From Collinsella sp. AF02-46-1 (lineage in GTDB: Bacteria > Actinomycetota > Coriobacteriia > Coriobacteriales > Coriobacteriaceae): a stretch of 28,790 nt of DNA. Each line of letters opens with the position of its first letter. Position 1 is the first letter of the stretch. The position numbers were made by a program, and so were the translations under genes. A model generated the notes under the pieces. That model searched no databases. It was not told where the DNA came from and saw only the letters and a list, made by a program, of their open reading frames with translations. Where the stretch lies: contig CAKXKM010000020.1 in NCBI GenBank assembly GCA_934876235.1, positions 1-28,790 on the forward strand. Reading direction: 5' to 3'. Positions 7,139 through 15,789 of this stretch are shown here, piece by piece.

Positions 7139-7936
7139 GTGGCGCTGGTATTTGACGTTCAGCAGGCGAACGGTAAGCCCGACGACAACCGTCGTCCCGG
7201 CACCGCGTGCCCCTTTTGCGATACCGAGGAACTCGCCAATATCATCCGGCGCGACGGTGGCTGCATCTGGCTCGAGAATAAGTTTAAGACCTTGCGGGCC
7301 ACTCGCCAGACCGTATTGATTGAGTCGTCCGACCACGACGCCGACCTGGTGACCTATGCGCCGGATGAACTCCACCATGTGATGCGGTTTGCCCTGGGTT
7401 GCTGGCAGCAGATGATCGATTCACAGCAGTATCGCAGCGTTCTCATGTACAAGAACAAGGGTCCGCTCTCGGGCGGTAGTCTCGTTCATCCGCACATGCA
7501 GATTGTAGGTTTGGAGCAGGAAGACGGCTATGCTTCGCTGACTTCCGCCAATTTCGAAGGAATCAATGTCTGGCAACAGGGGAGAATCTTGGTCAATATC
7601 TCAACCGAACCGATCATGGGGTTCTTTGAGGTCAATGTTTCAGTCCCGCAGGGAATCGCCGCCAGTGATGACACGAGAGACCAAGCCGAAGCGGACCTGT
7701 TTGCCGATGCGATTCAGGTGGCCCTGCGCTATATCCTGCACGAGCACCACGGTGGCCGCGCAGAGTCATACAACTTGTTCTTCTACCACATGGACGGCCG
7801 GACCATTGCCAAGGTGTTGCCGCGTTGGGTGGTTTCGCCCTACTTTGTCGGTTATCGTTTGGCCCAGGTCAATGCCGAGACCACGCTCGATATCGATGCA
7901 GAGCGCCTGCGTGCGCATCTGGAAACGCTCGTATAG
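7139..7936 (+). CDS. GalT/HIT-superfamily protein (DUF4931-like)
   Basis: The 265-residue protein shows the HIT-fold pattern of galactose-1-phosphate uridylyltransferases. A CPFC zinc-type knuckle lies at residues 24-27. SGGSLVHPHMQIVG has HPHMQ at 117-121, where GalT has HPHGQ; His119 would be the nucleotidyl-accepting nucleophile. It resembles DUF4931 proteins, often mis-named GalT, and is shorter than true GalT. The substrate is unknown; no Leloir genes are nearby. The start is a GTG at 7139 with GGAGG at 7126-7130 inside the end of cutC, so translation is coupled. The middle section (about 7540-7690) has slightly lower GC than its flanks. Confidence 0.75.
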   Translation: MALVFDVQQANGKPDDNRRPGTACPFCDTEELANIIRRDGGCIWLENKFKTLRATRQTVLIESSDHDADLVTYAPDELHHVMRFALGCWQQMIDSQQYRSVLMYKNKGPLSGGSLVHPHMQIVGLEQEDGYASLTSANFEGINVWQQGRILVNISTEPIMGFFEVNVSVPQGIAASDDTRDQAEADLFADAIQVALRYILHEHHGGRAESYNLFFYHMDGRTIAKVLPRWVVSPYFVGYRLAQVNAETTLDIDAERLRAHLETLV

Positions 7937-7966
7937 CAAGACTATCACCTGCGTAATGCGGACAGT

Positions 7967-8965
7967 CTAGCGTTCCATGGCATCGCGGCCGGCCTCGACC
8001 CGCTTGCGCTGGGCGGCGCGCTCCTCGCTGGTCAGACGCTCAAAGAGATGCCCGATAAGCGAGGCGAGCACCTGCTGAAACAGCGTTCCGCACATGACGG
8101 GAAACACGACCTCGCCGGGAAAATACTGCGTGGCGATGACGGCGCCCGAAGAGATATTGCGCATGCCGCAGGTAAAGCACATGGTGGTCGTCTCGCTATA
8201 CGGCAGGTGCAACGCGCGGGCGACCAGAATGCCGATGACAAAGCCGCTGATGGCGAAGGTCAAAATAAAGAGGGCGACTTCCAGGCGCACCGCATTCATG
8301 TGCAGCACGTACTCGCTCATGGCGGTGGAGTTGGACGCGATGACACCCATCATCATGAACTTGCAGGCGGGCGAAAGCGCGGGGGAGAGTTTCTCGCGTC
8401 CCCATCCGCGCGTGAACTCGTTGATCACGATGCCGAGCACGGCGGGGATGGCGATCATAAAGGCCATGTTCTGCATCATGCCCGGAACATCGATTGCAAC
8501 GGTGGCACCCAGCAGGAGCTTAAGCGTGAGCGGAATCGTGACGGGCGAGATGACCGAGGACGTCAGGATGATGGTGAGCGCGAGCGGGCCGTTGCCGCCG
8601 AACATGCTGATCCACATAAAGGCGGTGACTGCCACGGGTACGCTGTACTCGAGCACGATGCCGCAGACAAGGTTTGGGTTGGAACCAAAGAACAACGATC
8701 CTGCGGCATAGGCTGCAAGGGGGATGAGCGCCGCCGAGACGAGCAATGCCGCAATCAGATGCAGCGGACGGCGGAACACCTCAGTAACCTGATGGAAAGT
8801 GTTGCTGAGCGCACCTTGGAACGTCATAAAGGCAAACAGGGCGGGAACGATTGGCTTGAGCACGCCGATCTGCTGGGGAAAGAGCACGCCGAGCGTAACG
8901 CAAATCGGAACGATGACCTGCATGTACCCCGCGAGAAACTTACCCAGTCCAACCCATTGCTTCAT
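7967..8965 (-). CDS. Bile acid:sodium symporter (BASS) family transporter
   Basis: This 332-residue protein has about ten membrane segments of the BASS/SBF fold. Marks are ALFAFMTFQGAL near residues 40-55, VCGIVLEYSVPVAVTAFMW in the sodium-site region, SSVISPVTIPLTLKLLLG, and the conserved CFTCGMRNISSGAVIATQYF near residues 265-285. Members move bile acids, pantoate, keto-acids or other organic anions with sodium; the substrate here cannot be read from sequence. The ATG at 8965 has AAAGGGAG upstream on the minus strand. It converges with the GalT-like gene; a weak inverted repeat, AGACT (7939-7943) and AGTCT (7964-7968), lies between them. Confidence 0.87.
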   Translation of the reverse strand: MKQWVGLGKFLAGYMQVIVPICVTLGVLFPQQIGVLKPIVPALFAFMTFQGALSNTFHQVTEVFRRPLHLIAALLVSAALIPLAAYAAGSLFFGSNPNLVCGIVLEYSVPVAVTAFMWISMFGGNGPLALTIILTSSVISPVTIPLTLKLLLGATVAIDVPGMMQNMAFMIAIPAVLGIVINEFTRGWGREKLSPALSPACKFMMMGVIASNSTAMSEYVLHMNAVRLEVALFILTFAISGFVIGILVARALHLPYSETTTMCFTCGMRNISSGAVIATQYFPGEVVFPVMCGTLFQQVLASLIGHLFERLTSEERAAQRKRVEAGRDAMER

Positions 8966-9016
8966 ATGCTCTTGTGACTCCCTTTGCTCGTGAATCCGTT
9001 TTGAATGGATATGCTA

Positions 9017-9032
9017 GACGCTCGCATGCGTC
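9017..9032. promoter_or_regulatory. Inverted repeat upstream of the BASS gene
   Basis: GACGC (9017-9021) and GCGTC (9028-9032) flank six bases, 52 bp upstream of the minus-strand transporter start. It could be an operator or a 5'-leader hairpin. No regulator can be assigned. Confidence 0.3.
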
Positions 9033-9089
9033 CGTGTGTCAGAAACGCTTGAATATTTCGAGGCTATTACCGGCATCGTTTACCGAAAC

Positions 9090-9133
9090 CGCGGCGTGCC
9101 GCGAGGTTCTGCGTCCGTGCCGCACGGTATAAT
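9090..9133 (+). promoter_or_regulatory. Probable promoter of the recJ-rel operon, with adjacent palindrome
   Basis: A perfect TATAAT lies at 9128-9133. The -35 region is poor: TTCTGC at 9107-9112, spacing 15. Just upstream CGCGGC (9090-9095) and GCCGCG (9098-9103) form a tight palindrome that may be a regulator site. No other good promoter was seen before the rel gene. Confidence 0.5.
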
Positions 9134-9189
9134 AAATCCGTTCAACAGATCTGCCTGCCGAAGCGGGCATACACAGAGGACTCATCGCT

Positions 9190-9255
9190 ATGAACCGTGA
9201 GAGGTATCGCGGCGACCTGCCCCTATCGGGGGTGGGCGCCTATGTCATCGCTTAA
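9190..9255 (+). CDS. Possible leader peptide upstream of recJ fusion
   Basis: A 21-codon frame begins with ATG at 9190 (MNRERYRGDLPLSGVGAYVI then A and stop), with AGAGGA at 9175-9180 nine bases upstream. It ends at 9255, 14 bases inside the main gene, in another frame. It could be a translated leader whose termination delivers ribosomes to the recJ start, or simply chance. Coding support is only the ribosome binding site. Confidence 0.3.
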   Translation: MNRERYRGDLPLSGVGAYVIA

Positions 9256-12200
9256 GACGACGCATCGCTGGGCGGTCGCTCGGCAAAACCCCGAGCTCGA
9301 AAAGGAGCTTTCGGCTGGCCTGGGCATACCCGGGCTGGTGGCGCGCATTATGGTTGCGCACGGCATTACATCCATCGAAGAAGGCCAGCTGTTTTTGACG
9401 CCTTCGCTCGATCGCGACTGGGCCGACCCGCTCGTTATTCCGGGCATGGCGGTCGTCGCCGACCGCGTTGAGCGCGCTATTCGCAGCCACGAGCACATTG
9501 CGGTCTTTGGCGATTTTGATGTTGACGGTATTACGTCGACCTGCCTGTTGACCGAGGCATTGCGCACGTTTGGCGCCGATGTCACGCCGTTTATTCCGCA
9601 TCGCTTTGACGAGGGCTACGGCCTGTCGCGTGCGGCGCTCGACCGCGTCAACGAGCTCGCTCAACCCAACCTGATTGTGACCGTCGATAACGGTATTGCC
9701 GCCAAGGAAGAGGTTTCCTATCTGGAGAGCCTGGGGATCGATTTGGTGGTCACGGACCATCACGAGCCCTCCGACCAGGTGCCGCAGGGCGTGCCCCTGA
9801 CCGACCCCAAGCTCGAGGACGAGGGTCCCTCGCGCGAGCTTGCCGGTGCCGGCGTGGCGCTCAAGCTGGTGCAGGTCCTGGGCGAGCGTTTGGGCAAGCC
9901 ATCGTATTGGCGTTCGCTGATAGAGGTCGCAGCGCTGGGCACCGTGTCCGACATGATGCCGCTCACGCCCGAGAATCGCGCACTGGTCGCCGAGGGCATC
10001 CAGCAGATGCGCGTGACGGCCCGCCCCGGCTATATCGCGCTTGCCGCACTTGCCAAGGCCGACCTTTCTACCATTACGGCCGACGGCCTGTCGTTTTCGC
10101 TCATCCCTCGTCTGAATGCTGCCGGCCGCATGGCTGATCCCAAGCTGGCGCTCGACCTGCTGCTTGCCCGCGACCCCATCGAAGCGAGCGCTCTTGCCGC
10201 CGAGCTCGAGGAAATCAATCGCCAACGCCGCGAGATCGAGGCCGAGCTTACGCGCGATGCCATGGCGAAGGTCGAGGAGACTTATGACGGCGGGCGCGCA
10301 ATCGTCGTGGGCGGTGAGGGCTGGCACGAGGGCGTCAAGGGCATCGTGGCGAGCCGCCTGACCAATCGCTATCACGTGCCGGCGCTGCTGTTCTCGATCG
10401 AGGACGGTATCGCGCGCGGCTCTGGTCGCTCGGTGGGCAAGGTCAACCTGTTCGACGCCGTCGAGCGTTGCTCCGACCTGCTGATTCGCCGCGGCGGGCA
10501 TGCCGGTGCGGTGGGTGTGACCATCGAGGCATCCAAGCTCGATGAGTTCCGCCGGCGCCTTTCGGCCGTGCTATCGGAGCTTCCCGCCGATGACTTTGAG
10601 GACACTGACGAGGTTGCCGCCACCGTTGACCTCTCCGAGCTAAATATCGAGACTATCGAGCAGATTTCTCGTCTTGAGCCGTTTGGTCAGGGCAATAAGG
10701 TGCCGCTTCTGGCTGCCGAGGGCGTGACGATGTGCGATCGCGCCGTGGTGGGCAAAACCGGCGAGCACATGCGCTTTGTGGCGACCGATGGCGCCGCGAG
10801 TGTGCCGGCCATCATGTTCCGCGTGCCGCAGATCGATAGGCTCATCAATTGCGACAGCGCCGTCGACTTGGTGTTCGAGGCCGTGGCCGAGCATTGGCAA
10901 GGTCGCGTAAAGCCAAAGCTCATGATCAAGGATGTCTTGGTCCGCGATACCACGGCGCCCAGCGTTGACGACCCGGCATGTGAGCTTCGCCGCGGCGTGG
11001 AGCCTGCGGACGCCGGTCTTCGTCTGGAGTCCCGCAAGCGCCAAACGCTCGCCCAGCTTTCCTATACCGAGCTCACGCGCTCGCTCATTCACAGCTTTAT
11101 CGGATCGAACCAGCCGCACCGCGCTCAGGTCGAGGCGCTTGACGCCCTGGCTGACCACAAGAGCGTCTTGGCCGTTATGGGAACGGGCCGCGGCAAGTCT
11201 CTGATTTTCCACGTGCACGCCGCGCGCGAGGCGGTCCTTCGTGGGCGTGCGAGCATCTTTGTCTATCCGCTGCGTGCGCTCGTTGCCGACCAGGCCTATC
11301 ACCTCTCATCGACGATGGCTGCGCTCGGCATTGGCGTGGGCGTGTTGACCGGCGAGACCGTGGAGGCAGCGCGCGATGACGTGTTTGCCGGCCTGGCTTC
11401 GGGCCGCACCGGCATCGTACTCACGACGCCTGAGTTCCTGTCTATTCACCGCGACCGCTTTGCGCGTTCGGGGCGCATCGGTTTTGTCGTTATCGATGAG
11501 GCACATCATGCCGGTCTTGCCAAGGGCGGCGACCGAAGCGCATACCTCGACATGCCCGATATCCTCAAGGCCCTGGGCGATCCGGTCGTTCTGGCCACGA
11601 CTGCCACCGCGACGGCTCCGGTCGTGGCAGAGCTCGCTCGCGTATTGCCGATTACCAGCACGGTGGTTGACGAGACCGTTCGCGAGAACCTGCAGCTCGA
11701 GGACGATCGCGACCTTGCGAGCCGCGAAAATCGCCTGGTGTCGATTGTGGCGACGGGGGAGAAGACCGTCATTTACGTCAACTCGCGCGACCAGTCCGTG
11801 GCGCTTGCCAAGACGTTGCGCAAGCGCGTACCAGACTGTGCGACCCATATCGCGTTCTATAACGCCGGGCTTGCGCGCTCCGATCGCCGCCGCGTCGAAG
11901 AGGCGTTTCGAGATGGCAGCCTCAGTTGCATCGTCTCGACTTCGGCCTTTGGCGAGGGCGTCAACCTTCCCGATATTCGCCATGTCGTGCTCTATCACAT
12001 GCCGTTTGGCGCGATTGAGTTTAACCAGATGAGTGGCCGCGCCGGTCGCGATGGACAGCCCGCCGTGATTCACCTGCTCTATTCGTCGCGCGACGCCCGC
12101 ATTAACGAGCGCCTACTCGACTGCTATGCGCCTGAGCGCGACGAGCTCGTCACGCTCTATCGCGCGCTGCAAACCATGTGGCGCTCCAACCGCGGCAAGA

Positions 12201-12529
12201 CCGGGGACGATTCTTTTAGCGCGAGCGATATCGACATCGCGCAGATGTGCCTTGCCATCGATGCTCGCACGCCGGTCGACGAGCGCTCGGTGGAAAGTGG
12301 CCTGGGGATCTTCGAAGAGCTTGGTTTCTGTCGCGTTTCGGGGTTTGACGACACCCGTCGCATCGCGATGGCCGAAAACCCCGGCCGTGTGCAATTGAGC
12401 AGGTCAATTCGCTATTTGGAGGGCTTGCGCTCGCGCATGGAGTTCTCGGCTTTCCGGAGTTGGGCGCTCGATTCGTGCGCTTCTGATATGCTAGCCAAAG
12501 TTAACCGCCCGATCGTACCGCGGGCCTAG
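9242..12529 (+). CDS. recJ: RecJ single-strand exonuclease fused to a RecQ-like DEAD/DEAH helicase
   Basis: The 1095-residue protein combines two repair enzymes. The N-terminal half is RecJ, a 5'-3' single-strand exonuclease of the DHH family: GDFDVDGITST at about 90-100, TVDNG near 147-151 and DHH at 172-174. A DHHA1 part with GHAGAVGVTIEA and an OB-like region follow up to about residue 600. The C-terminal half is a superfamily-2 helicase: Walker A GTGRGKS at 647-653, DEAHH at 752-756, ATTATATAP (motif III), SAFGEGVNLPDIRHVVLYH and MSGRAGRDG at 930-938 (motif VI). About 155 further residues form a likely winged-helix tail. The ATG at 9242 is preceded by GGGGGTGG; an in-frame GTG at 9197 is weaker. 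Ordinary RecJ is about 560-800 residues. rel follows after 15 bp. Confidence 0.9.
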   Translation: MSSLKTTHRWAVARQNPELEKELSAGLGIPGLVARIMVAHGITSIEEGQLFLTPSLDRDWADPLVIPGMAVVADRVERAIRSHEHIAVFGDFDVDGITSTCLLTEALRTFGADVTPFIPHRFDEGYGLSRAALDRVNELAQPNLIVTVDNGIAAKEEVSYLESLGIDLVVTDHHEPSDQVPQGVPLTDPKLEDEGPSRELAGAGVALKLVQVLGERLGKPSYWRSLIEVAALGTVSDMMPLTPENRALVAEGIQQMRVTARPGYIALAALAKADLSTITADGLSFSLIPRLNAAGRMADPKLALDLLLARDPIEASALAAELEEINRQRREIEAELTRDAMAKVEETYDGGRAIVVGGEGWHEGVKGIVASRLTNRYHVPALLFSIEDGIARGSGRSVGKVNLFDAVERCSDLLIRRGGHAGAVGVTIEASKLDEFRRRLSAVLSELPADDFEDTDEVAATVDLSELNIETIEQISRLEPFGQGNKVPLLAAEGVTMCDRAVVGKTGEHMRFVATDGAASVPAIMFRVPQIDRLINCDSAVDLVFEAVAEHWQGRVKPKLMIKDVLVRDTTAPSVDDPACELRRGVEPADAGLRLESRKRQTLAQLSYTELTRSLIHSFIGSNQPHRAQVEALDALADHKSVLAVMGTGRGKSLIFHVHAAREAVLRGRASIFVYPLRALVADQAYHLSSTMAALGIGVGVLTGETVEAARDDVFAGLASGRTGIVLTTPEFLSIHRDRFARSGRIGFVVIDEAHHAGLAKGGDRSAYLDMPDILKALGDPVVLATTATATAPVVAELARVLPITSTVVDETVRENLQLEDDRDLASRENRLVSIVATGEKTVIYVNSRDQSVALAKTLRKRVPDCATHIAFYNAGLARSDRRRVEEAFRDGSLSCIVSTSAFGEGVNLPDIRHVVLYHMPFGAIEFNQMSGRAGRDGQPAVIHLLYSSRDARINERLLDCYAPERDELVTLYRALQTMWRSNRGKTGDDSFSASDIDIAQMCLAIDARTPVDERSVESGLGIFEELGFCRVSGFDDTRRIAMAENPGRVQLSRSIRYLEGLRSRMEFSAFRSWALDSCASDMLAKVNRPIVPRA

Positions 12530-12544
12530 GGGAAGGGGACCTCG

Positions 12545-14905
12545 ATGGATGCCGCAGCCCGTACCGCCCATGATTCCGCCCTCCAGCCGTTCTCGGAGAT
12601 GGAGCACTATAAGCATGCCGATGAGCTGCCGCCCGAGATTATGGCGGACAGCTACGATAAGCTGGAGCGCCTGTGCCTCAAATATATGAATGAGGACGAC
12701 TTTTCTAAGGTGGAGCAGGCCTATTGTTTTGCTGCCGAGAAGCACTGCAACCAAAAGCGCCGCTCGGGTGAGATGTACATCAACCATCCCGTCGAGGTAG
12801 CCATCATTTTGACCGATCTCAAGATGGACTGCGATGTGGTGTGCGCCGCGCTGCTGCACGATACCGTCGAGGATACCGAGACCTCGCTTGCCGATGTTTC
12901 CGGCCTGTTTGGCGATACGGTGGCCGAGCTCGTCGATGGCGTGACCAAGCTCACCAACATCGAAGTCGACAGCATGGACGAGAAACAGGCGCTCACGCTG
13001 CGAAAGATGTTCCTCGCCATGTCCAAGGACATCCGCGTCATCATCGTTAAGCTTGCCGACCGTCTGCACAACATGCGCACCCTTGCGGCCCTGCGTGAGG
13101 ACCGTCGCCTGTTTAAGGCCCGCGAGACCATGGACGTGTATGCGCCCCTGGCCGACCGTCTGGGCATGAGCTCCATTAAATGGGAACTCGAGGATCTGTC
13201 CTTCTTCTACCTTGAACCCGACGCCTACCAGCGCATCGCACGCATGGTGGCGGAGTCGCGCGAGGTCCGTGAGCGCTATCTGGCCGAGACCATCAAGACA
13301 CTCACCGACGAGCTCAACCGCATTGGCCTGGAGGACTTTCAGATCAACGGCCGTTCCAAGCACTATTGGTCCATCTACCAAAAGATGAAGCGCAAGGGCA
13401 AGGAATTTTCCGAGATCTACGACCTGGTGGCGCTGCGCGTCATCACCCATTCGGTGCGCGATTGCTACTCTACGCTCGGTGCGGTGCACACATTGTGGCA
13501 TCCCATGCCCGGTCGTTTTAAAGACTATATCGCCATGCCCAAGGTCAATAACTACCAGTCGCTCCACACGACGGTTATCGGCCCCACGGCTCGTCCGCTC
13601 GAGATTCAGATTCGTACCTACGAGATGCACGAGCAGGCCGAGTACGGTATTGCTGCCCACTGGCTCTATAAGAAGTCGGGCGGATCGTCCGCGTCTAAGA
13701 CCAATGATGCCCAGCGCTTGGACGACCAGATTAACTGGCTCAAACATTCGCTCGATTGGGCTGCGTCTGATGAGATCACCGACGCCAAGGAATACCTGCA
13801 TTCGCTGAAGGTCGACCTCTTCGATCAGGAGATTTTCGTCTTTACGCCCAAGGGCGAGGTCATGGCGCTTCGTGCCGGCTCCACGCCGCTCGACTTTGCC
13901 TACGCCGTTCACACCGAGGTGGGCAACCACTGCGTCGGCGCTAAGATCAACGGTGCGGTGGCGCCGCTCACGCACGAGATCAAGACGGGCGACCGCGTTG
14001 AAATCCTGACCAACAAGAGCTCCAAGCCGTCGCGTGATTGGCTCAAGATCGTCAAGACGCCTTCGGCCAAGTCAAAGATCCGCCGTTACTTCGCCGCCGC
14101 GACCAAAGACGATGACGCTGCTGCCGGCCGCGATATACTGGCTAAGGACCTGCGCAAGCGCGGATATGGCATCTCTACGCCACGATCCACGCGTGCGCTC
14201 AACGCCGTGGCGGAGCAGTTTAACTATAAGCAGCTCGAGGACCTGTTTGCCGCCGTTGGTGCGGGCAAAGTCGCCCCACGTGCCGTTGGCAATAAGGTCG
14301 AGCAAATCTTGGACCCCAAACCCGAGGAACAGCTCACCAAGGCCGAGGCTATCGCCGAGGTCGTCAAGCAGCCTGCCCGCGGCTCCAACCGCAAGCCGCA
14401 AAAGCGCGGCAAGAGCGCCAGCAACGGCATTATCGTCAAGGGCGAGAGCAGCAGCGGCCTGCTGGTCCGTCTGGCCCATTGCTGCAACCCCGTGACGGGC
14501 GACGACATCGTCGGCTTCATCACGCGCGGTCGTGGCGTTTCGGTGCATCGCGCCAACTGCCCCAACGTCAAGGGTCTTATGGAGCATCCCGAGCGCATGA
14601 TCGATGTGGAATGGGACGGCGCTGCCGACACCCTCTTCCAGGTCGAGATCGTGGTCGAGTGCCTGGACCGCATGGGCCTGCTCAAGGATGTCACCATTGC
14701 CATTGGCGATGCGGGTGGCAATATCCTTTCTGCCGCCACGTCGACCAACCGCGAGGGTATTGCAACCCTGCGCTTTATGGTCGAGATCTCGGACGCGAGT
14801 GGTCTGGATCCGCTGCTGGCCTCTATCAGCAGCGTTGACTCGGTCTACGACGCGCGTCGCTTGATGCCCGGCGAGGGTGGAGCCCAGCTTAAGCGCCGCG
14901 TTTAG
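12545..14905 (+). CDS. rel: Bifunctional (p)ppGpp synthetase/hydrolase Rel
   Basis: Full-length 786-residue long RelA/SpoT homologue that makes and degrades (p)ppGpp during amino-acid starvation. The hydrolase HD domain is intact, with SGEMYINHPVEVA and LLHDTVEDT (HD at 105-106). The synthetase domain has RFKD at 324-327 and YQSLHTTV about 15 residues on. RFKD rather than the acidic ExDD form marks a bifunctional enzyme. A TGS domain begins at about 430 (IFVFTPKGEVMALRAGSTPL), a conserved CCNP motif follows, and an ACT domain closes the protein (about 705-780). The ATG has GGGGAAGGGGA upstream. The 15-bp gap after the RecJ fusion suggests co-transcription. Coupling repair and stringent-response genes in one operon is noted as context only. 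Confidence 0.95.
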   Translation: MDAAARTAHDSALQPFSEMEHYKHADELPPEIMADSYDKLERLCLKYMNEDDFSKVEQAYCFAAEKHCNQKRRSGEMYINHPVEVAIILTDLKMDCDVVCAALLHDTVEDTETSLADVSGLFGDTVAELVDGVTKLTNIEVDSMDEKQALTLRKMFLAMSKDIRVIIVKLADRLHNMRTLAALREDRRLFKARETMDVYAPLADRLGMSSIKWELEDLSFFYLEPDAYQRIARMVAESREVRERYLAETIKTLTDELNRIGLEDFQINGRSKHYWSIYQKMKRKGKEFSEIYDLVALRVITHSVRDCYSTLGAVHTLWHPMPGRFKDYIAMPKVNNYQSLHTTVIGPTARPLEIQIRTYEMHEQAEYGIAAHWLYKKSGGSSASKTNDAQRLDDQINWLKHSLDWAASDEITDAKEYLHSLKVDLFDQEIFVFTPKGEVMALRAGSTPLDFAYAVHTEVGNHCVGAKINGAVAPLTHEIKTGDRVEILTNKSSKPSRDWLKIVKTPSAKSKIRRYFAAATKDDDAAAGRDILAKDLRKRGYGISTPRSTRALNAVAEQFNYKQLEDLFAAVGAGKVAPRAVGNKVEQILDPKPEEQLTKAEAIAEVVKQPARGSNRKPQKRGKSASNGIIVKGESSSGLLVRLAHCCNPVTGDDIVGFITRGRGVSVHRANCPNVKGLMEHPERMIDVEWDGAADTLFQVEIVVECLDRMGLLKDVTIAIGDAGGNILSAATSTNREGIATLRFMVEISDASGLDPLLASISSVDSVYDARRLMPGEGGAQLKRRV

Positions 14906-14941
14906 TCGCGACGAACGTGCCACATTATCGATATTCGCTAC

Positions 14942-14969
14942 ACTCGAGGCATCGTTTGATGCCTCGAGT
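14942..14969 (+). terminator. Perfect hairpin between rel and the MBL-fold gene
   Basis: ACTCGAGGCATC (14942-14953) and GATGCCTCGAGT (14958-14969) make a perfect 12-bp stem with a GTTT loop. No T-tract follows. It most likely ends the recJ-rel transcript. It lies directly after a possible -10 (TACACT, 14939-14944), so a 5'-leader role for the next gene is also possible. Confidence 0.6.
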
Positions 14970-14989
14970 TCTATAGAGAGGAGAGGGAC

Positions 14990-15670
14990 ATGAGTGCTGT
15001 GTCCTTGGATTTAACTCCCAAGGGATCGGTCGAGATCGAGACACTCGTAAACGGTCCCATTCAGACCAATAGCTATGCTGTCATTTCGGACAATGAGTGC
15101 GTGATTATCGACCCCGCATGGGAAGGCGAGCGCTTAGTGGGGCATATTCGAGCCGAGCATCCCGGCGTACGCGTGCTTGGCGCCGTATGCACTCATGGCC
15201 ATGCCGATCATGTTGGCGGTATCGCTGGAGTTCGGGCCGCCGCTGGCGTTGACGCCCTGTACGAGCTGTGTGGCAAGGACGCAGCGGTGCCGCATGCGAA
15301 CATCGAGGAACAGCGAGCTATGTGGGGCATTGAGACGCCCGACCCCGGGGAGCCGACGCGCCTGCTCGCCGAGGGCGATGCTATCGAGGTGGGCGATATC
15401 TACCTGCAGGTGATCGAGACACCAGGGCATACGCCGGGCGGGATCGTCTTGTTTGCTGCCACCGAGCAGGGGAACATTGCCTTTGTGGGCGACACGCTAT
15501 TCCCGGGCAGCCACGGCCGCACCGATCTTGCCGGTGGCGACGAGGCGGCGATTCTGCGCTCGCTCTCCAAGCTCGCCCACATGCTTCCACCCGATACCGT
15601 TTGTTTGACTGGCCACGGTCCCTCGACCACTATGGCGCGTGAACTCATGTGCAACCCGTTCATGCGCTAG
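14990..15670 (+). CDS. MBL-fold metallo-hydrolase (glyoxalase II-like)
   Basis: A 226-residue metallo-beta-lactamase-fold hydrolase. It has NGPIQTNSYAVIS at the start, the zinc motif THGHADHVGG (HGHADH at 69-74), then ETPGHTPGGIVLF, the GDTLFPGSHGRTDLAGG segment with the bridging Asp, and a C-terminal LTGHGPSTTMARE. This set is typical of the small glyoxalase-II-like group (YcbL-type), which hydrolyses thioesters such as S-lactoylglutathione in other organisms; the substrate here is unknown. Both zinc-site clusters look complete. ATG at 14990 with GAGGAGAGGG upstream. It is separated from rel by a strong hairpin and ends 119 bp before a PTS regulator. Confidence 0.85.
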   Translation: MSAVSLDLTPKGSVEIETLVNGPIQTNSYAVISDNECVIIDPAWEGERLVGHIRAEHPGVRVLGAVCTHGHADHVGGIAGVRAAAGVDALYELCGKDAAVPHANIEEQRAMWGIETPDPGEPTRLLAEGDAIEVGDIYLQVIETPGHTPGGIVLFAATEQGNIAFVGDTLFPGSHGRTDLAGGDEAAILRSLSKLAHMLPPDTVCLTGHGPSTTMARELMCNPFMR

Positions 15671-15745
15671 ACAGTTTCCGTTTCCACCCAAGAGACTTCC
15701 GACTTCTGGGGAAATCGAGATTGTGGAACACCTTTCATAAACCTT

Positions 15746-15772
15746 GTATCTTTCTAATTGTCGGATAGATAC
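15746..15772 (+). promoter_or_regulatory. Inverted repeat covering the start region of the PRD regulator gene
   Basis: GTATCTTTC (15746-15754) and GATAGATAC (15764-15772) pair over nine positions with one mismatch, and end right at the GGGAGGTGA ribosome site. It could be an operator for autoregulation or an RNA hairpin that masks initiation. A possible promoter, TTGTGG (15721-15726) with TTGTAT (15744-15749) and spacing 17, overlaps it. Confidence 0.4.
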
Positions 15773-15789
15773 GGGGAGGTGAAACGCTG

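Noticed and set aside
7939..7968. Bidirectional terminator between the GalT-like and BASS genes
   Set aside because: The stem is only five outer base pairs with a broken interior and overlaps the BASS stop codon, too weak to annotate firmly.
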